Shown in pieces: positions 45,365 to 55,778 of a stretch of 64,000 nt of DNA. Numbering within the stretch: position 1 is the stretch's first letter; each line of letters begins with the position of its first letter. This DNA comes from Cronobacter malonaticus LMG 23826 (GTDB lineage: Bacteria > Pseudomonadota > Gammaproteobacteria > Enterobacterales > Enterobacteriaceae), in assembly GCF_001277215.2 (NCBI RefSeq), contig NZ_CP013940.1, forward strand, positions 2,728,001 to 2,792,000, given 5' to 3'. A model generated the notes under the pieces. It saw only the letters and a program-made list of their open reading frames with translations, made no database searches and was not told the origin of the DNA. Made by a program: the position numbers and the translations under genes.

Positions 45365-46411
45365 ATGGAACAGTTTAACCCCGTGGATCATCCGCACCGT
45401 CGTTATAACCCGCTGACCGGACAATGGATTCTGGTTTCGCCGCATCGCGCCAAGCGCCCCTGGCAGGGGGCGCAGGAGACGCCTGCGAAACAGACGCTGC
45501 CGCAGCACGATCCCGATTGTTTTCTCTGCCCCGGCAACACGCGTGTCACCGGGGATAAAAACCCGCAGTACACCGGCACCTATGTGTTTACCAACGATTT
45601 CGCCGCGCTGATGACCGATACGCCGGACGCGCCGCAAAGCGCCGATCCGCTGATGCGTCTTGAGAGCGCCCGCGGCACCAGCCGCGTGATTTGCTTCTCG
45701 CCGGATCACAGCAAAACGCTGCCGGAGCTGACGCTGCCCGCGCTCGAAGAAGTGGTGAATACGTGGCAGACGCAGACCGCCGAGCTGGGCAAAACCTACC
45801 CGTGGGTACAGGTGTTTGAAAACAAAGGCGCGGCGATGGGCTGCTCCAACCCGCATCCGCACGGTCAGATCTGGGCCAACAGCTTCCTGCCGAATGAAGC
45901 CGAGCGTGAAGACAGGCTGCAGCGCGACTATTTCGAACAGCAAGGCTCGCCGATGCTGGTGGATTACGCCCAGCGTGAACTGGCAGACGGCAGCCGCACC
46001 GTGGTGGAAACCGAACACTGGCTGGCGGTAGTGCCGTACTGGGCGGCCTGGCCGTTTGAAACGCTGCTGCTGCCGAAAACGCACATTCTGCGCATGACCG
46101 ATCTGACTGACGCGCAGCGCAGCTGCCTTGCGGTGGCGCTGAAAAAACTCACCAGCCGCTACGACAACCTGTTCCAGACCTCGTTCCCCTACTCGATGGG
46201 CTGGCACGGCGCGCCGTTCAATGGTGAAGAGAACACGCACTGGCAGCTTCACGCCCACTTCTACCCGCCGCTGCTGCGCAGCGCCACGGTCCGTAAATTT
46301 ATGGTGGGGTATGAAATGCTGGCGGAAACCCAGCGTGATTTAACCGCCGAACAGGCGGCAGAGCGCCTGCGCGCCGTCAGCGACGTCCACTTTCGCGAAT
46401 CCGGAGAATAA
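45365..46411 (+). CDS. galT: Galactose-1-phosphate uridylyltransferase
   Basis: GalT (348 aa) exchanges UMP between UDP-glucose and galactose-1-phosphate. The nucleophile H166 lies in [12 protein letters not shown]-terminal [20 protein letters not shown] and zinc-site DCFLCPGN are typical. It starts 10 bp after galE and ends 2 bp before galK. Confidence 0.97.
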   Translation: MEQFNPVDHPHRRYNPLTGQWILVSPHRAKRPWQGAQETPAKQTLPQHDPDCFLCPGNTRVTGDKNPQYTGTYVFTNDFAALMTDTPDAPQSADPLMRLESARGTSRVICFSPDHSKTLPELTLPALEEVVNTWQTQTAELGKTYPWVQVFENKGAAMGCSNPHPHGQIWANSFLPNEAEREDRLQRDYFEQQGSPMLVDYAQRELADGSRTVVETEHWLAVVPYWAAWPFETLLLPKTHILRMTDLTDAQRSCLAVALKKLTSRYDNLFQTSFPYSMGWHGAPFNGEENTHWQLHAHFYPPLLRSATVRKFMVGYEMLAETQRDLTAEQAAERLRAVSDVHFRESGE

Positions 46412-46413
46412 CA

Positions 46414-47562
46414 ATGAGCCTGAAAGAAAAGACACACGCCCTGTTTGCCGAAAAATTCGGCTACCCTGCCACCACTCACATTCAGGCACCGGGCCGCGTT
46501 AACCTTATTGGCGAGCACACCGACTATAACGACGGTTTCGTGCTGCCGTGCGCTATCGATTACCAGACGGTGATCAGCTGCGCGAAGCGTGACGACCGCC
46601 GCGTGCGCGTCGTTGCTGCCGATTACGATAACCAAACCGATGAGTTTTCTCTTGATGAGCCGATCCTGACGCACGACAGCCAGCAGTGGTCGAACTATGT
46701 GCGCGGCGTGGTGAAGCATCTGCAACAGCGCGACCCTGGCTTCGGCGGTGCCGATCTGGTGATCAGCGGCAACGTGCCACAGGGCGCGGGCTTAAGCTCT
46801 TCCGCGTCGCTGGAAGTGGCGGTTGGCACCGTGTTCCGCCACCTCTATCACCTTTCGCTCGACGGCGCGCAGATCGCTCTGAACGGCCAGGAAGCGGAAA
46901 ACCAGTTCGTCGGCTGCAATTGCGGCATCATGGATCAGCTGATTTCCGCGCTGGGCAAAAAAGACCATGCGCTGCTCATCGATTGTCGCAGCCTTGGCAC
47001 CAAAGCCGTGCCGATGCCGCAGGGCGTCGCGGTCGTTATTATCAACAGTAATTTCAAACGCACGCTGGTCGGCAGCGAGTACAACACGCGCCGTGAGCAG
47101 TGCGAAACCGGCGCGCGTTTCTTCACGCAAAAAGCGCTGCGCGACGTGAGCCTGGATCAGTTTAACGCCGTGGCGCATGAGCTTGACCCGATTGTGGCTA
47201 AACGCGTGCGCCATGTGCTGACTGAAAACGCCCGTACCGTCGAAGCGGCTGACGCGCTGGCGAAAGGCGATCTGACACGCATGGGCGAACTGATGGCGGA
47301 ATCTCACGCCTCGATGCGCGACGACTTTGAAATTACCGTTCCGCAGATCGATACTCTGGTGGAGATTGTGAAATCGGTTATCGGTGACAAAGGCGGCGTG
47401 CGCATGACGGGCGGCGGCTTTGGCGGCTGCGTCGTGGCGCTGGTGCCGGAAGCTATCGTGCCGGAAGTGCAGGCCGCTGTGGAAGCGCAATATGAAGCGC
47501 GCACCGGTATTAAAGAAACGTTTTACGTGTGCAAACCTTCAGAAGGAGCAGGTCTGTGCTAA
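46414..47562 (+). CDS. galK: Galactokinase
   Basis: GalK (382 aa) phosphorylates galactose at C1. GHMP-kinase motifs are present: the galactose signature [19 protein letters not shown], the phosphate loop [12 protein letters not shown], and C-terminal [13 protein letters not shown]. The stop overlaps the galM GTG start region by 7 bp. Confidence 0.97.
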   Translation: MSLKEKTHALFAEKFGYPATTHIQAPGRVNLIGEHTDYNDGFVLPCAIDYQTVISCAKRDDRRVRVVAADYDNQTDEFSLDEPILTHDSQQWSNYVRGVVKHLQQRDPGFGGADLVISGNVPQGAGLSSSASLEVAVGTVFRHLYHLSLDGAQIALNGQEAENQFVGCNCGIMDQLISALGKKDHALLIDCRSLGTKAVPMPQGVAVVIINSNFKRTLVGSEYNTRREQCETGARFFTQKALRDVSLDQFNAVAHELDPIVAKRVRHVLTENARTVEAADALAKGDLTRMGELMAESHASMRDDFEITVPQIDTLVEIVKSVIGDKGGVRMTGGGFGGCVVALVPEAIVPEVQAAVEAQYEARTGIKETFYVCKPSEGAGLC

Positions 47563-48596
47563 AAGAGACGCCACAACTGGCCCCGGATGGCCAGCCGTAT
47601 CGTATCTCCACCCTGCGCAACGCGGCAGGGATGGTCGTCACCGTGATGGACTGGGGCGCGACGCTGCTGTCGGCCCGCGTCCCGATGAAAGACGCCAGCG
47701 TGCGCGAAACGCTGCTGGGCTGCCCGAGCCCGGAAATCTGGCTGGAGCAGACCGCGTTTCTCGGCGCGTCGGTGGGCCGTTACGCCAACCGCATCGCGCA
47801 GTCACGCTTTACGCTCGATGGCGAGACGTATTCTCTTACGCCAAGCCAGGGCGAAAACCAGCTGCACGGCGGCCCGGAAGGGTTCGACAAACGCCGCTGG
47901 CGCATTGTGCGCCAGAACGGACAGGAAGTGCTTTATACGCTGGATTCGCAGGATGGCGACCAGGGTTATCCCGGCGAGCTGCGCGCCACCGCGCATTTCC
48001 GCCTGACCGACGATAACCGCATCAGCATTGAATACCGCGCCCGCGTGGATAAACCGTGCCCGGTCAATCTCACGAACCATGCCTATTTCAACCTGGACGG
48101 CGAGCAGAACGACGTGCGCGACCATCGCCTGCAACTCTTCGCCGAACGCTATCTGCCGGTTGATGAGCAGGGCATTCCGCGTGAGGGGCTGGCGGACGTG
48201 GCGGGAACCGGTTTTGATTTCCGCGAGCCGAAAAAAATCGCGCAGGATTTCCTGAAAGATGAAGGCCAGCAGCGCGTAAAAGGCTATGACCACGCCTGGC
48301 TGCTGGACGCGAAAGGCGATGTGAACCAGCCGGCGGCGCATGTCTGGTCGAGCGATGAAAAGCTCAAAATGACGGTCTATACCACCGCCCCTGCGTTGCA
48401 GTTCTACTCTGGCAACTATCTGGAAGGCACGCCTGCGCGCGAGCAGGGTACGTACAGCGCCTGGCAAGGGCTGGCGCTGGAGAGTGAATTCCTGCCGGAC
48501 AGCCCTAATCACCCGGAATGGCCGCAGCCGGACTGCATTCTGCGCCCGGACCAGGAATACCAGAGCATCACGCAGTATCACTTTATTCCTCAGTAA
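47556..48596 (+). CDS. galM: Galactose mutarotase (aldose 1-epimerase)
   Basis: GalM (346 aa) converts beta- to alpha-galactose for GalK. Motifs include [41 protein letters not shown] (catalytic histidine) and [20 protein letters not shown] (catalytic glutamate). The start is GTG at 47556, preceded by AGAAGGAG and overlapping galK; this aligns with E. coli and is preferred to an ATG at 47529 inside galK. Confidence 0.95.
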   Translation: MLKETPQLAPDGQPYRISTLRNAAGMVVTVMDWGATLLSARVPMKDASVRETLLGCPSPEIWLEQTAFLGASVGRYANRIAQSRFTLDGETYSLTPSQGENQLHGGPEGFDKRRWRIVRQNGQEVLYTLDSQDGDQGYPGELRATAHFRLTDDNRISIEYRARVDKPCPVNLTNHAYFNLDGEQNDVRDHRLQLFAERYLPVDEQGIPREGLADVAGTGFDFREPKKIAQDFLKDEGQQRVKGYDHAWLLDAKGDVNQPAAHVWSSDEKLKMTVYTTAPALQFYSGNYLEGTPAREQGTYSAWQGLALESEFLPDSPNHPEWPQPDCILRPDQEYQSITQYHFIPQ

Positions 48597-48600
48597 TCTT

Positions 48601-48629
48601 CAGCCCTCTTTCAAAGAGGGCTTTTTTTC
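48601..48629 (+). terminator. gal operon terminator
   Basis: GCCCTCTTT and AAAGAGGGC form a stem followed by seven T, right after galM. Confidence 0.9.
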
Positions 48630-48758
48630 GCCATTTTGCTGCTATTGCCGCCAGTTACTGACAAAAAAATCACGGCCCATTCACATGCGCCTTACACTGC
48701 ACCGCTATTTTCGCTATGTTAAAGGTTTACGTTGCCGCTAACTTCAACACGGCAATAT

Positions 48759-48777
48759 AATGATAACTGTTATCATT
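48759..48777. promoter_or_regulatory. Fur box upstream of gpmA
   Basis: AATGATAACTGTTATCATT is a perfect 9-1-9 palindrome resembling the Fur consensus, 28 bp upstream of the gpmA start. E. coli gpmA is reported to be Fur-repressed. Confidence 0.8.
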
Positions 48778-48804
48778 CAATCAGGCTTATGAAGGAGTAA
48801 TACT

Positions 48805-49557
48805 ATGGCTGTTACTAAGCTGGTTCTGGTTCGTCACGGTGAAAGCCAGTGGAACAACGAAAACCGCTTTACCGGTTGGTATGACGTTGACCTGTCTGAA
48901 AAAGGCGTCAGCGAAGCGAAAGCTGCGGGCAAGCTGCTGAAAGACGAAGGCTACAGCTTTGACTTTGCTTATACCTCCGTGCTGAAACGTGCCATCCACA
49001 CGCTGTGGAACATCCTGGACGGGCTGGATCAGGCCTGGCTGCCGGTTGAAAAATCCTGGAAACTGAACGAGCGTCACTACGGTGCGCTGCAGGGTCTGAA
49101 CAAAGCCGAAACCGCTGAAAAATACGGTGATGAGCAGGTGAAACAGTGGCGTCGCGGCTTCGCGGTGACTCCGCCGGCGCTGACCAAAGATGACGAGCGT
49201 TTCCCGGGCCACGATCCGCGTTACGCGAAACTGAGCGAGCAGGAGCTGCCGCTGACCGAGAGCCTGGCGCTGACCATCGATCGCGTTATTCCTTACTGGA
49301 ATGAAACCATTCTGCCGCGCCTGAAAAGCGGTGAGCGCGTGATTATCGCCGCTCACGGTAACTCCCTGCGTGCGCTGGTGAAATACCTGGATAACATGAG
49401 CGAAGAAGAGATTCTTGAGCTGAACATCCCGACCGGCGTACCGCTGGTGTATGAGTTTGACGAGAACTTCAAACCGATTAAACACTACTATCTGGGCAAT
49501 GCTGACGAGATCGCAGCGAAAGCGGCGGCTGTCGCAAACCAGGGTAAAGCGAAGTAA
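48805..49557 (+). CDS. gpmA: 2,3-bisphosphoglycerate-dependent phosphoglycerate mutase
   Basis: GpmA interconverts 3- and 2-phosphoglycerate in glycolysis. 250 residues. The phosphohistidine H11 lies in [10 protein letters not shown], with the second catalytic histidine in [10 protein letters not shown] and [11 protein letters not shown] between. Codon use is strongly biased to preferred codons, fitting high expression. AAGGAG precedes the start. Confidence 0.97.
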   Translation: MAVTKLVLVRHGESQWNNENRFTGWYDVDLSEKGVSEAKAAGKLLKDEGYSFDFAYTSVLKRAIHTLWNILDGLDQAWLPVEKSWKLNERHYGALQGLNKAETAEKYGDEQVKQWRRGFAVTPPALTKDDERFPGHDPRYAKLSEQELPLTESLALTIDRVIPYWNETILPRLKSGERVIIAAHGNSLRALVKYLDNMSEEEILELNIPTGVPLVYEFDENFKPIKHYYLGNADEIAAKAAAVANQGKAK

Positions 49558-49578
49558 TTCGCAACCGTAAGGTGTGCA

Positions 49579-49608
49579 AAAGGCGTGGTGAAAACCACGC
49601 CTTTTTTA
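49579..49608 (+). terminator. gpmA terminator
   Basis: AAGGCGTGGT and ACCACGCCTT pair around GAAA, followed by TTTTATT. Confidence 0.9.
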
Positions 49609-49654
49609 TTGGCGGGGACGGTGGGAGGATATGACGGGTGCGCTTCGAGTGGGA

Positions 49655-49839
49655 CGGCGGGTGCGCTTTGCTTACCCGCCCTACGATAACCGTATGATTC
49701 GTGCTGGACGGCGGGTGCTTGCGCTTACCCGCCCTACGATAGACGGATTATTCGTGCTGGACGGCGGGTGCGCTAACGCTTACCCGCCCTACTTCGGTGC
49801 CAGAGGTATGTAGGGTGGGTAAGCGTTAGCGCACCCACC
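49655..49839 (+). repeat. Intergenic palindromic repeat cluster D (4 units)
   Basis: Units are at 49655-49685, 49709-49738 and 49762-49792 (inverted, about 53 bp apart, sharing CGTGCTGGACGG linkers) and 49809-49839 (direct). The last two face each other and can form a long hairpin. The cluster fills the gap between the convergent genes gpmA and aroG. Confidence 0.9.
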
Positions 49840-49866
49840 TTTTGTCCCTGCATCTCAACCAGCGAC

Positions 49867-50919
49867 TTAACCGCGACGCGCTTTCACGGCCTCGGCAAGC
49901 TGGCGCAGGATAGCGTCGGTATCTTCCCAGCCGATGCAGGCGTCGGTCACGCTCTTGCCATACACCAGCGACTCGCCGCTCTCCAGGCTCTGGTTGCCTT
50001 CCACCAGATGACTTTCAATCATTACGCCCATAATGGCGCTTTCGCCGCCGGCGATTTGCGCGCAGACATCCGCGCCGACGTCCATCTGCTTTTTAAACTG
50101 CTTGCTGGAGTTGGCATGGCTGAAATCGATCATCACCTGCGGCTTCAGACCCGCTTTCTCAAGACCGGTTTTCACCTCCGCCACATGCGCCGCGCTGTAG
50201 TTCGGCGTTTTACCGCCGCGCAGGATGATATGGCAATCGCTGTTACCGCTGGTGTTAACGATAGCCGAGTGGCCCCACTTGGTGACCGACAGGAAACAGT
50301 GCGGTGCGCTGGCGGCGTTGATGGCGTCAATCGCCACTTTGATAGTGCCATCGGTGCCGTTTTTAAAACCAACCGGACAGGAAAGCCCGGACGCCAGCTC
50401 ACGATGCACCTGTGATTCGGTTGTACGCGCGCCGATAGCGCCCCAGCTCATTAAATCCGCCAGATACTGCGGCGTAATCATATCCAGGAACTCGCCCGCC
50501 GCCGGCAGGCCGGTGTCGTTGATATCCAGCAGCAATTTACGCGCAATCTTCAGTCCCTCGTTAATCTGGAAACTGTTATCCATGTGCGGATCGTTGATAA
50601 GCCCCTTCCAGCCCACCGTGGTACGCGGCTTCTCAAAATAGACGCGCATAACGATTTCCAGCTCATTCTTTAACGCCTTACGCAGCGGCAGCAGACGCGA
50701 GGCATACTCCTTCGCCGCCATCGGGTCGTGAATAGAACACGGGCCAATCACCACCAGCAGACGATCGTCGTCGCCATGCAGAATCTGATGAATCGCCTGG
50801 CGCGCCGCAGAAACCGTCTCGGCAGCCTTTTCAGTAGCGGGAAATTTTTCCAGGAGTGCGACAGGTGGGAGTAACTCGTTGATGCCATTGATGCGTAAAT
50901 CGTCGTTCTGATAAGTCAT
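49867..50919 (-). CDS. aroG: DAHP synthase, phenylalanine-sensitive
   Basis: AroG condenses phosphoenolpyruvate and erythrose-4-phosphate, the first step of the shikimate pathway, and is inhibited by phenylalanine. 350 residues, equal to E. coli. Active-site and metal motifs include VIGPCSIHDP, EKPRTTVGWKG, GARTTESQVHRE and IDFSHANSSK. The start at 50919 (MTYQNDDLRIN) aligns with E. coli; the frame is open 26 codons further upstream without support. Confidence 0.97.
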   Translation of the reverse strand: MTYQNDDLRINGINELLPPVALLEKFPATEKAAETVSAARQAIHQILHGDDDRLLVVIGPCSIHDPMAAKEYASRLLPLRKALKNELEIVMRVYFEKPRTTVGWKGLINDPHMDNSFQINEGLKIARKLLLDINDTGLPAAGEFLDMITPQYLADLMSWGAIGARTTESQVHRELASGLSCPVGFKNGTDGTIKVAIDAINAASAPHCFLSVTKWGHSAIVNTSGNSDCHIILRGGKTPNYSAAHVAEVKTGLEKAGLKPQVMIDFSHANSSKQFKKQMDVGADVCAQIAGGESAIMGVMIESHLVEGNQSLESGESLVYGKSVTDACIGWEDTDAILRQLAEAVKARRG

Positions 50920-50988
50920 GATGGTTCCAGGAGGCCCTGCAGTTTTATGGGAAAGCAATCCCCTCAATCTATCTTGTCGCGCCAGTAG

Positions 50989-51006
50989 TGTAAACACGCA
51001 TTTACA
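50989..51006. promoter_or_regulatory. TyrR box upstream of aroG
   Basis: TGTAAACACGCATTTACA equals the strong TyrR consensus TGTAAA-N6-TTTACA, 70 bp upstream of the aroG start. TyrR with phenylalanine represses aroG in E. coli. Confidence 0.9.
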
Positions 51007-51243
51007 CTTCGCACAGAAAATTCCTGGAAGTTAACTTAAAAACGCCAGAAAGTAGCGTAAAGAGAGATCCAGTCTACACTTTTTAATTGTTAGCACTCTG
51101 TTTTATACATTTTACCGAATCACCTGCTGCCTTTCGGCGATGGTGTGGTTTTTTCGACCGCAACACACACGCTGATCAACTTTTTCGCAGTGCACTGTTG
51201 GAAGAAGTTATCCAGCAATAACGACCAGAACAGGAGCATGACT
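51007..51243. other. Divergent intergenic region aroG / ybgS
   Basis: Apart from the TyrR box (just to the left) and the expected promoters I see no gene. An in-frame extension of ybgS to 51145 has no ribosome site and would remove the signal peptide from the N-terminus. Confidence 0.5.
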
Positions 51244-51636
51244 ATGAAACTGAATAAACTGACTTCACTCTTTCTGACCGCCACTCTGACTCTGGCCAGC
51301 GGCGCGGCGCTTGCCGCCGATTCCGGCTCATCGACTGGCGGCAGCGACACCGGCTCTGCAAACGCAGCCGCTAACGCAGGCCAGGTAGCGCCTGACGCCA
51401 AACAGAATGTCGCTCCGAACGGCGTGGATAACAGCAATATCAACACCTCCGGCACCAACTCCGCGAACAGCGGCGTGAATACCGGCACCGGTACGGCCAC
51501 CGGCACCTCTTCCGGCACCGCGCACAGCACCAGCGGTGAAGCGGGCGCGACCGGCAGCAGCACATCCGGTACTACCGGTAGCGTACAGTGTACTGGCGAC
51601 GCCTGCCCGAGCACGTCTGGCAGCACCTCCCAGTAA
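51244..51636 (+). CDS. ybgS: YbgS-like exported low-complexity protein
   Basis: 130 residues. A clear signal peptide ([20 protein letters not shown], cleaved after AALA) is nearly the same as E. coli YbgS, as is the early mature part ([20 protein letters not shown]). The remainder differs: it is rich in Gly, Ser and Thr ([18 protein letters not shown]) and ends with a spaced cysteine pair ([10 protein letters not shown]) that echoes CKDGRC in E. coli. It is periplasmic or secreted and of unknown function. CAGGAG precedes the ATG at 51244. Confidence 0.88.
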   Translation: MKLNKLTSLFLTATLTLASGAALAADSGSSTGGSDTGSANAAANAGQVAPDAKQNVAPNGVDNSNINTSGTNSANSGVNTGTGTATGTSSGTAHSTSGEAGATGSSTSGTTGSVQCTGDACPSTSGSTSQ

Positions 51637-51659
51637 TCGCATTTAACGCCTGAATGATA

Positions 51660-51690
51660 AAAGGAGAGCTTCGGCTCTCCTTTATTTTTG
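51660..51690 (+). terminator. ybgS terminator
   Basis: AAGGAGAGC and GCTCTCCTT pair around a TTCG tetraloop, followed by TATTTTTG. Confidence 0.9.
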
Positions 51691-51764
51691 CTATTGTGGT
51701 AGCGCGCGGTGGCCGCGCAAATAACTGATATTGATAATCACAAAAATGTTGAGCGACACACGCT

Positions 51765-52727
51765 ATGGCCCATTCCCATACCCATTCTCATTCACACGAG
51801 CCCCACGAGCACTCCCATAATCATTCCAACAGTAAACGCCTGCTGATTGCTTTCCTGATCACCGCCATTTTTATGGTACTGGAGATTGCCGGCGGCCTGC
51901 TTTCCGGTTCGCTGGCGCTGCTCGCCGACGCGGGCCACATGTTTACCGACGCCGCCGCGCTGCTGGTGGCGTTGATGGCGGTGCGTTTCGCACGCCGCAG
52001 CCCGAATGCGCGTCATACTTTTGGGCTGTTGCGTTTAACCACGCTTGCCGCGTTTGTGAACGCGCTGGCGTTGCTGGTGATCACGGTGATTATCGTCTGG
52101 GAGGCTGTCGCGCGTTTTATTACGCCTGAGCCTGTCGCGGGCGCGCCTATGCTCGGTATCGCCATTGCAGGACTGGTGGCGAATTTGCTGTCATTCTGGA
52201 TTTTGCACCGCGGCAGCGACGAGAAAAACATGAACGTGCGCGCGGCGGCGCTGCATGTGCTTGGCGATCTGCTGGGTTCCGTCGGCGCGATTGTAGCGGC
52301 GGTGGTTATCCTCTGGACGGGCTGGACGCCTATCGACCCTATTCTCTCGATTCTGGTCTCATGCCTCGTGCTGCGCAGCGCCTGGCGGCTGCTTCAGGAG
52401 AGCATGAATGAACTACTGGAAGGCGCGCCCAGCGCGGTGGATGTCGATCAGCTGCGCCGCAGGCTGGTACGTGAAATCCCGGAAGCGCGAGATGTACATC
52501 ATGTGCATCTGTGGCTGGTGGGGGAAAAGCCGGTGATGACGTTGCATGTGCAGGTGGTACCACCGCATGATTATGACGCGCTGATGGAGAGCATTCACGA
52601 CTATCTGCGACACCACTATCAGATAGCGCATGCGACGGTACAGCTTGAGTACCAGTCGTGCAGCGTTAAAGACTGCGATTTGAATGCCGGGGACGTGACA
52701 CCGCACGCCCACGGCCATTCACATTAA
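51765..52727 (+). CDS. zitB: Zinc exporter ZitB (cation diffusion facilitator)
   Basis: A Zn2+/H+ antiporter of the inner membrane, 320 residues. The N-terminal 25 residues are His-rich ([20 protein letters not shown]) and another His cluster ends the protein. Six membrane segments follow; metal-site aspartates/histidines lie in [16 protein letters not shown] and [12 protein letters not shown]. The cytoplasmic C-terminal domain carries [11 protein letters not shown]. The stop overlaps pnuC by 4 bp, tail to tail. Confidence 0.94.
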   Translation: MAHSHTHSHSHEPHEHSHNHSNSKRLLIAFLITAIFMVLEIAGGLLSGSLALLADAGHMFTDAAALLVALMAVRFARRSPNARHTFGLLRLTTLAAFVNALALLVITVIIVWEAVARFITPEPVAGAPMLGIAIAGLVANLLSFWILHRGSDEKNMNVRAAALHVLGDLLGSVGAIVAAVVILWTGWTPIDPILSILVSCLVLRSAWRLLQESMNELLEGAPSAVDVDQLRRRLVREIPEARDVHHVHLWLVGEKPVMTLHVQVVPPHDYDALMESIHDYLRHHYQIAHATVQLEYQSCSVKDCDLNAGDVTPHAHGHSH

Positions 52728-53443
52728 TGAGACAGTGCGCGCGAGCCCCGCTCGTGCGCCGCTTTGATCCACATCCGGCTACCGTTGAGCGCAATGAACG
52801 TCAGGATCAGATACTCAAGCGACATCGCATAAACGCCCTGGCGCGCGAAAATCACCACGCTGATGACGTTAATGATGACCCACAGCAGCCAGTTTTCGAC
52901 ATATTTACGGGTCATCAGGATCATCGCCACCACAGACAGTACCGTCATGCAGGAATCCCAGAACGGGAAGGCGTCTGGCTGAAGCTGCGGCATAGCCACG
53001 TTAAGCCCAACCGCCTGCATGACCTGAACGGCGATGCGCGTCAGAAACGCAAATACCGGGTCAATCCACACCGTCATCATACCAATCGCCACCACGCAGA
53101 CCGCCAGCCAGCCGAAGGCTTTCGGGCGTGGCAGCCAGCGGATGTGCAGAGCCGCCTGGTTGTCGCTGCTCTGGCGCGACCACGCGTACCAGCCGTAAAT
53201 ATTCGCCGCAAAGAAAAAGACCTGTAGCAGCAGGCTCGCATAGAGCTGGATCTGGAAGAAAATAATCGCAAACAGCGTGACGTTAATTAAACCGAACACA
53301 TAGTTGACGATTTTCTCAAGGCTCGCCAGCCAGATGCACAGCAGGCCCGCGAGCGTGCCGATGGCTTCAATCCATGATAATGAGTACCCGCCCTCGCCGA
53401 GCGGAATATGCACCAGAATGTTTTGTACGCTAAAAAAATCCAT
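52724..53443 (-). CDS. pnuC: Nicotinamide riboside transporter PnuC
   Basis: PnuC takes up nicotinamide riboside by facilitated diffusion, driven by intracellular NadR kinase. 239 residues with about seven hydrophobic segments and the substrate motif [13 protein letters not shown] (W-x2-W-x3-N type). It is second in nadA-pnuC, 21 bp after nadA, and shares its NadR control. Confidence 0.95.
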   Translation of the reverse strand: MDFFSVQNILVHIPLGEGGYSLSWIEAIGTLAGLLCIWLASLEKIVNYVFGLINVTLFAIIFFQIQLYASLLLQVFFFAANIYGWYAWSRQSSDNQAALHIRWLPRPKAFGWLAVCVVAIGMMTVWIDPVFAFLTRIAVQVMQAVGLNVAMPQLQPDAFPFWDSCMTVLSVVAMILMTRKYVENWLLWVIINVISVVIFARQGVYAMSLEYLILTFIALNGSRMWIKAAHERGSRALSH

Positions 53444-53464
53444 ATCTCCCCGAAGCGTAAAACC

Positions 53465-54526
53465 TTACGCGTTTCCTTTAACCGAAAGACGAAGTGTAGC
53501 CGCAAAATCCAGCATGCGGTTAAGCGGCGTTAACGCGGCTTCTCGCAGGCTGGCGTCAACATGAATCTCATGAGCCGCGCCGCCATGCTCAAGCGCCTCT
53601 GCGATGGCCTGAAGGCCATTCATCGCCATCCACGGACAGTGCGCGCAGCTGCGGCAGGTTGCGCCCTCGCCGGCGGTCGGTGCTTCAAGCAGCGTTTTTT
53701 CCGGGCACGCCTGCTGCATTTTGTAAAAAATACCGCGATCGGTCGCCACAATCAGCTGCGGATGCGGCAGCGTTTTCGCGGCGTTGATGAGCTGGCTCGT
53801 GGAGCCTACAGCATCGGCCATATCGACAATCGCCTGCGGGGACTCTGGATGCACCAGAACGGCGGCATCCGGATAGAGCGCCTTCATACGCGCCAGCGCC
53901 TGCGTCTTAAACTCATCATGTACGATGCAGGCGCCCTGCCAGCAGAGCACATCAGCACCCGTCTGTTTCTGCACGTAACGACCCAGATGCCGGTCAGGCG
54001 CCCAGATAATTTTCTCGCCAAGACTGTCGAGATGTTCAATCAACTCTACGGCGATGCTGGAGGTGACTACCCAGTCGGCGCGGGCTTTTACCGCCGCCGA
54101 GGTATTGGCGTAAACCACGACGGTGCGATCCGGGTGACTGTCGCAAAACGCAGCGAATTCCTCTTCCGGGCAGCCGAGATCCAGCGAGCACTCCGCCTGT
54201 AGCGTCGGCATCAGAATCGTTTTTTCGGGGCTTAAGATTTTGGCGGTTTCGCCCATAAAGCGCACGCCAGCAACCAGCAGCGTGGTGGCTGGGTGATTCG
54301 CGCCAAAACGCGCCATCTCAAGCGAGTCAGAAATACAGCCGCCCGTCTCTTCGGCCAGCGCCTGAATTTCCGGGTCAGTGTAGTAGTGCGCCACCATCAC
54401 CGCATTGCGCTCCTTAAGGAGACGCTTAATTTTTTCGCGGTAAACGGCTTTCTCATCCGCACTCAGCGGCGCGGGCTTTGGCGGGAATGGATAAATTGCG
54501 GCTTCGGGATCGAACATTACACTCAT
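53465..54526 (-). CDS. nadA: Quinolinate synthase A
   Basis: NadA condenses iminoaspartate with dihydroxyacetone phosphate to quinolinate in de novo NAD synthesis; it needs a 4Fe-4S cluster. 353 residues. The cluster ligands C113, C200 and C297 are present ([27 protein letters not shown]). The start at 54526 (MSVMFDPEA) aligns with E. coli; the C-terminus is a few residues longer (LRLSVKGNA). Confidence 0.96.
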   Translation of the reverse strand: MSVMFDPEAAIYPFPPKPAPLSADEKAVYREKIKRLLKERNAVMVAHYYTDPEIQALAEETGGCISDSLEMARFGANHPATTLLVAGVRFMGETAKILSPEKTILMPTLQAECSLDLGCPEEEFAAFCDSHPDRTVVVYANTSAAVKARADWVVTSSIAVELIEHLDSLGEKIIWAPDRHLGRYVQKQTGADVLCWQGACIVHDEFKTQALARMKALYPDAAVLVHPESPQAIVDMADAVGSTSQLINAAKTLPHPQLIVATDRGIFYKMQQACPEKTLLEAPTAGEGATCRSCAHCPWMAMNGLQAIAEALEHGGAAHEIHVDASLREAALTPLNRMLDFAATLRLSVKGNA

Positions 54527-54600
54527 TTGCACCATCTCGTTTTTTGCACTTAACTAAAGCCGCTTAACCGAGCCGTTAAAAGCCACCTGGCAGCTTCATT

Positions 54601-54618
54601 TGTTTTGTATGCTAAACA
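54601..54618. promoter_or_regulatory. NadR operator of nadA-pnuC
   Basis: TGTTTTGTATGCTAAACA differs by one base from TGTTTA-N6-TAAACA, 75 bp upstream of nadA. NadR with NAD or ATP represses this operon in enterics. Confidence 0.8.
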
Positions 54619-54752
54619 AGATAGCGGATTGACGGGGAAAAGTCACAGGAAAAGGTGGCGTGGGGGTGCGCGTAGCGCATCATCGGATGAAAGAGGTGAG
54701 CAAGCGTATGGCGGGAAGCATTTTACAGCATGCGGATGAAGTTACGTCTGAA

Positions 54753-54967
54753 AAGCAAAAAGGCGCCTTTAGGGCGCCTTTTTACACTGGTGGGTCGTGC
54801 AGGATGACTCGCTTCGCTCGCCCTTCGGGCCGTCGCCGCAAGCGGCTCCGTTGTCTCGCCATAAATGGCTCGACCCGAACCTGCTGCAGGTTCGAATCTT
54901 TCTTATGTTCAGATAAGCAAAAAGGCGCCTTTAGGGCGCCTTTTTACACTGGTGGGTCGTGCAGGAT
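54753..54967 (-). repeat. 53-bp direct repeat: tRNA-Lys 3' end plus terminator, duplicated
   Basis: Bases 54753-54805 and 54915-54967 are identical. On the minus strand each holds the last 18 nt or so of a tRNA-Lys including CCA, then the terminator GGCGCCC-TAAA-GGCGCC followed by TTTTTGC. The right copy is the real end of the last tRNA-Lys; the left copy is a tRNA fragment with its own terminator. Between them (54806-54914) lie palindromic stretches such as GAACCTGCTGCAGGTTC, and no gene. Confidence 0.85.
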
Positions 54968-55025
54968 TCGAACCTGCGACCAATTGATTAAAAGTCAACT
55001 GCTCTACCAACTGAGCTAACGACCC
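54950..55025 (-). tRNA. tRNA-Lys (TTT)
   Basis: 76 nt with encoded CCA (TGG at 54950-54952 on the plus strand). The cloverleaf is clear: acceptor GGGTCGT/ACGACCC, D-arm AGCTCAGTTGGTAGAGC, anticodon TTT in GACTTTTAATC, and T-arm GCAGGTTCGAATCCTGC. It is last in the tRNA operon and is followed by a terminator. Confidence 0.97.
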
Positions 55026-55121
55026 CTTTCGGGAACTGCTTCTTTCAGAGGGAGGCATGGAAGATACTTGCTGCCTTGCAACGTTATCCTTCACACCTGT
55101 CTTTAACACCCACGATTTCAA

Positions 55122-55197
55122 TGGTGGGTCGTGCAGGATTCGAACCTGCGACCAATTGATTAAAAGTCAACTGCTCTACCAACTGAGCTAACGACCC
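55122..55197 (-). tRNA. tRNA-Lys (TTT)
   Basis: The mature sequence is identical to the neighbouring tRNA-Lys genes, including anticodon TTT and encoded CCA. It lies 96 bp before the last copy in the transcript. Confidence 0.97.
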
Positions 55198-55275
55198 ATT
55201 CGGGTGTTATCTGAAAGATTTACTGCTTTACCAACAAAAGCGTTGGTTGTCCGCGCATGTTTTAACATGAAGCGT

Positions 55276-55351
55276 TGGTGGGTCGTGCAGGATTCGAACC
55301 TGCGACCAATTGATTAAAAGTCAACTGCTCTACCAACTGAGCTAACGACCC
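55276..55351 (-). tRNA. tRNA-Lys (TTT)
   Basis: An identical mature sequence with CCA encoded. Only 3 bp separate it from the preceding tRNA-Val, so processing of the pair must be coordinated. Confidence 0.97.
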
Positions 55352-55354
55352 GAG

Positions 55355-55430
55355 TGGTGGGTGATGACGGGATCGAACCGCCGACCCCCTCCTTGTAAGG
55401 GAGGTGCTCTCCCAGCTGAGCTAATCACCC
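55355..55430 (-). tRNA. tRNA-Val (TAC)
   Basis: Acceptor GGGTGAT/ATCACCC, D-arm AGCTCAGCTGGGAGAGC, anticodon TAC within CCTTACAAGG, T-arm GGCGGTTCGATCCCGTC, encoded CCA. It is the second gene of the tRNA transcript. Confidence 0.97.
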
Positions 55431-55537
55431 GATACTACGCTGGTTTACTGCGTGTGGTCAGTCGTGGAGGGAATAACACTAACGAAGCGTTGCAACGTTG
55501 CCTTCACGATATCGCTCATTTAAACCACCTGAGCGAG

Positions 55538-55613
55538 TGGTGGGTCGTGCAGGATTCGAACCTGCGACCAATTGATTAAAAGTCAACTGCTCTACCAACT
55601 GAGCTAACGACCC
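55538..55613 (-). tRNA. tRNA-Lys (TTT)
   Basis: The first tRNA of the leftward transcript, identical to the other three tRNA-Lys genes. E. coli has a similar Lys-Val cluster (lysT-valT-lysW and others) beside nadA; here it is shorter, with four Lys and one Val. Confidence 0.97.
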
Positions 55614-55664
55614 ACATTTTTTGCCACCGCGGGTTTGTTTCGTATCCCGTGGCAACGGCGGCAT

Positions 55665-55692
55665 ATATTACTGATTTAAGATTCTGACGCAA
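55665..55692 (-). promoter_or_regulatory. Candidate promoter of the tRNA operon
   Basis: On the minus strand TTGCGT, 16 bp, TAATAT, then a GC-rich discriminator (GCCGCCG). Such discriminators are typical of stringently controlled stable-RNA promoters. Confidence 0.55.
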
Positions 55693-55778
55693 CAAAAATT
55701 TCGAGGCAGATCACTTAACTGCTTACGTTTCATGCGGCAAGACCAGAAATAATACGTTATCTGGTCAAGCCGCATGCA

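Noticed and set aside
54660..55019. A 119-codon frame over the tRNA region
   Set aside because: Its sequence is a translation of antisense tRNA-Lys and terminator repeats (GGSCRIRTCDQLIKSQ type), a well-known false gene.
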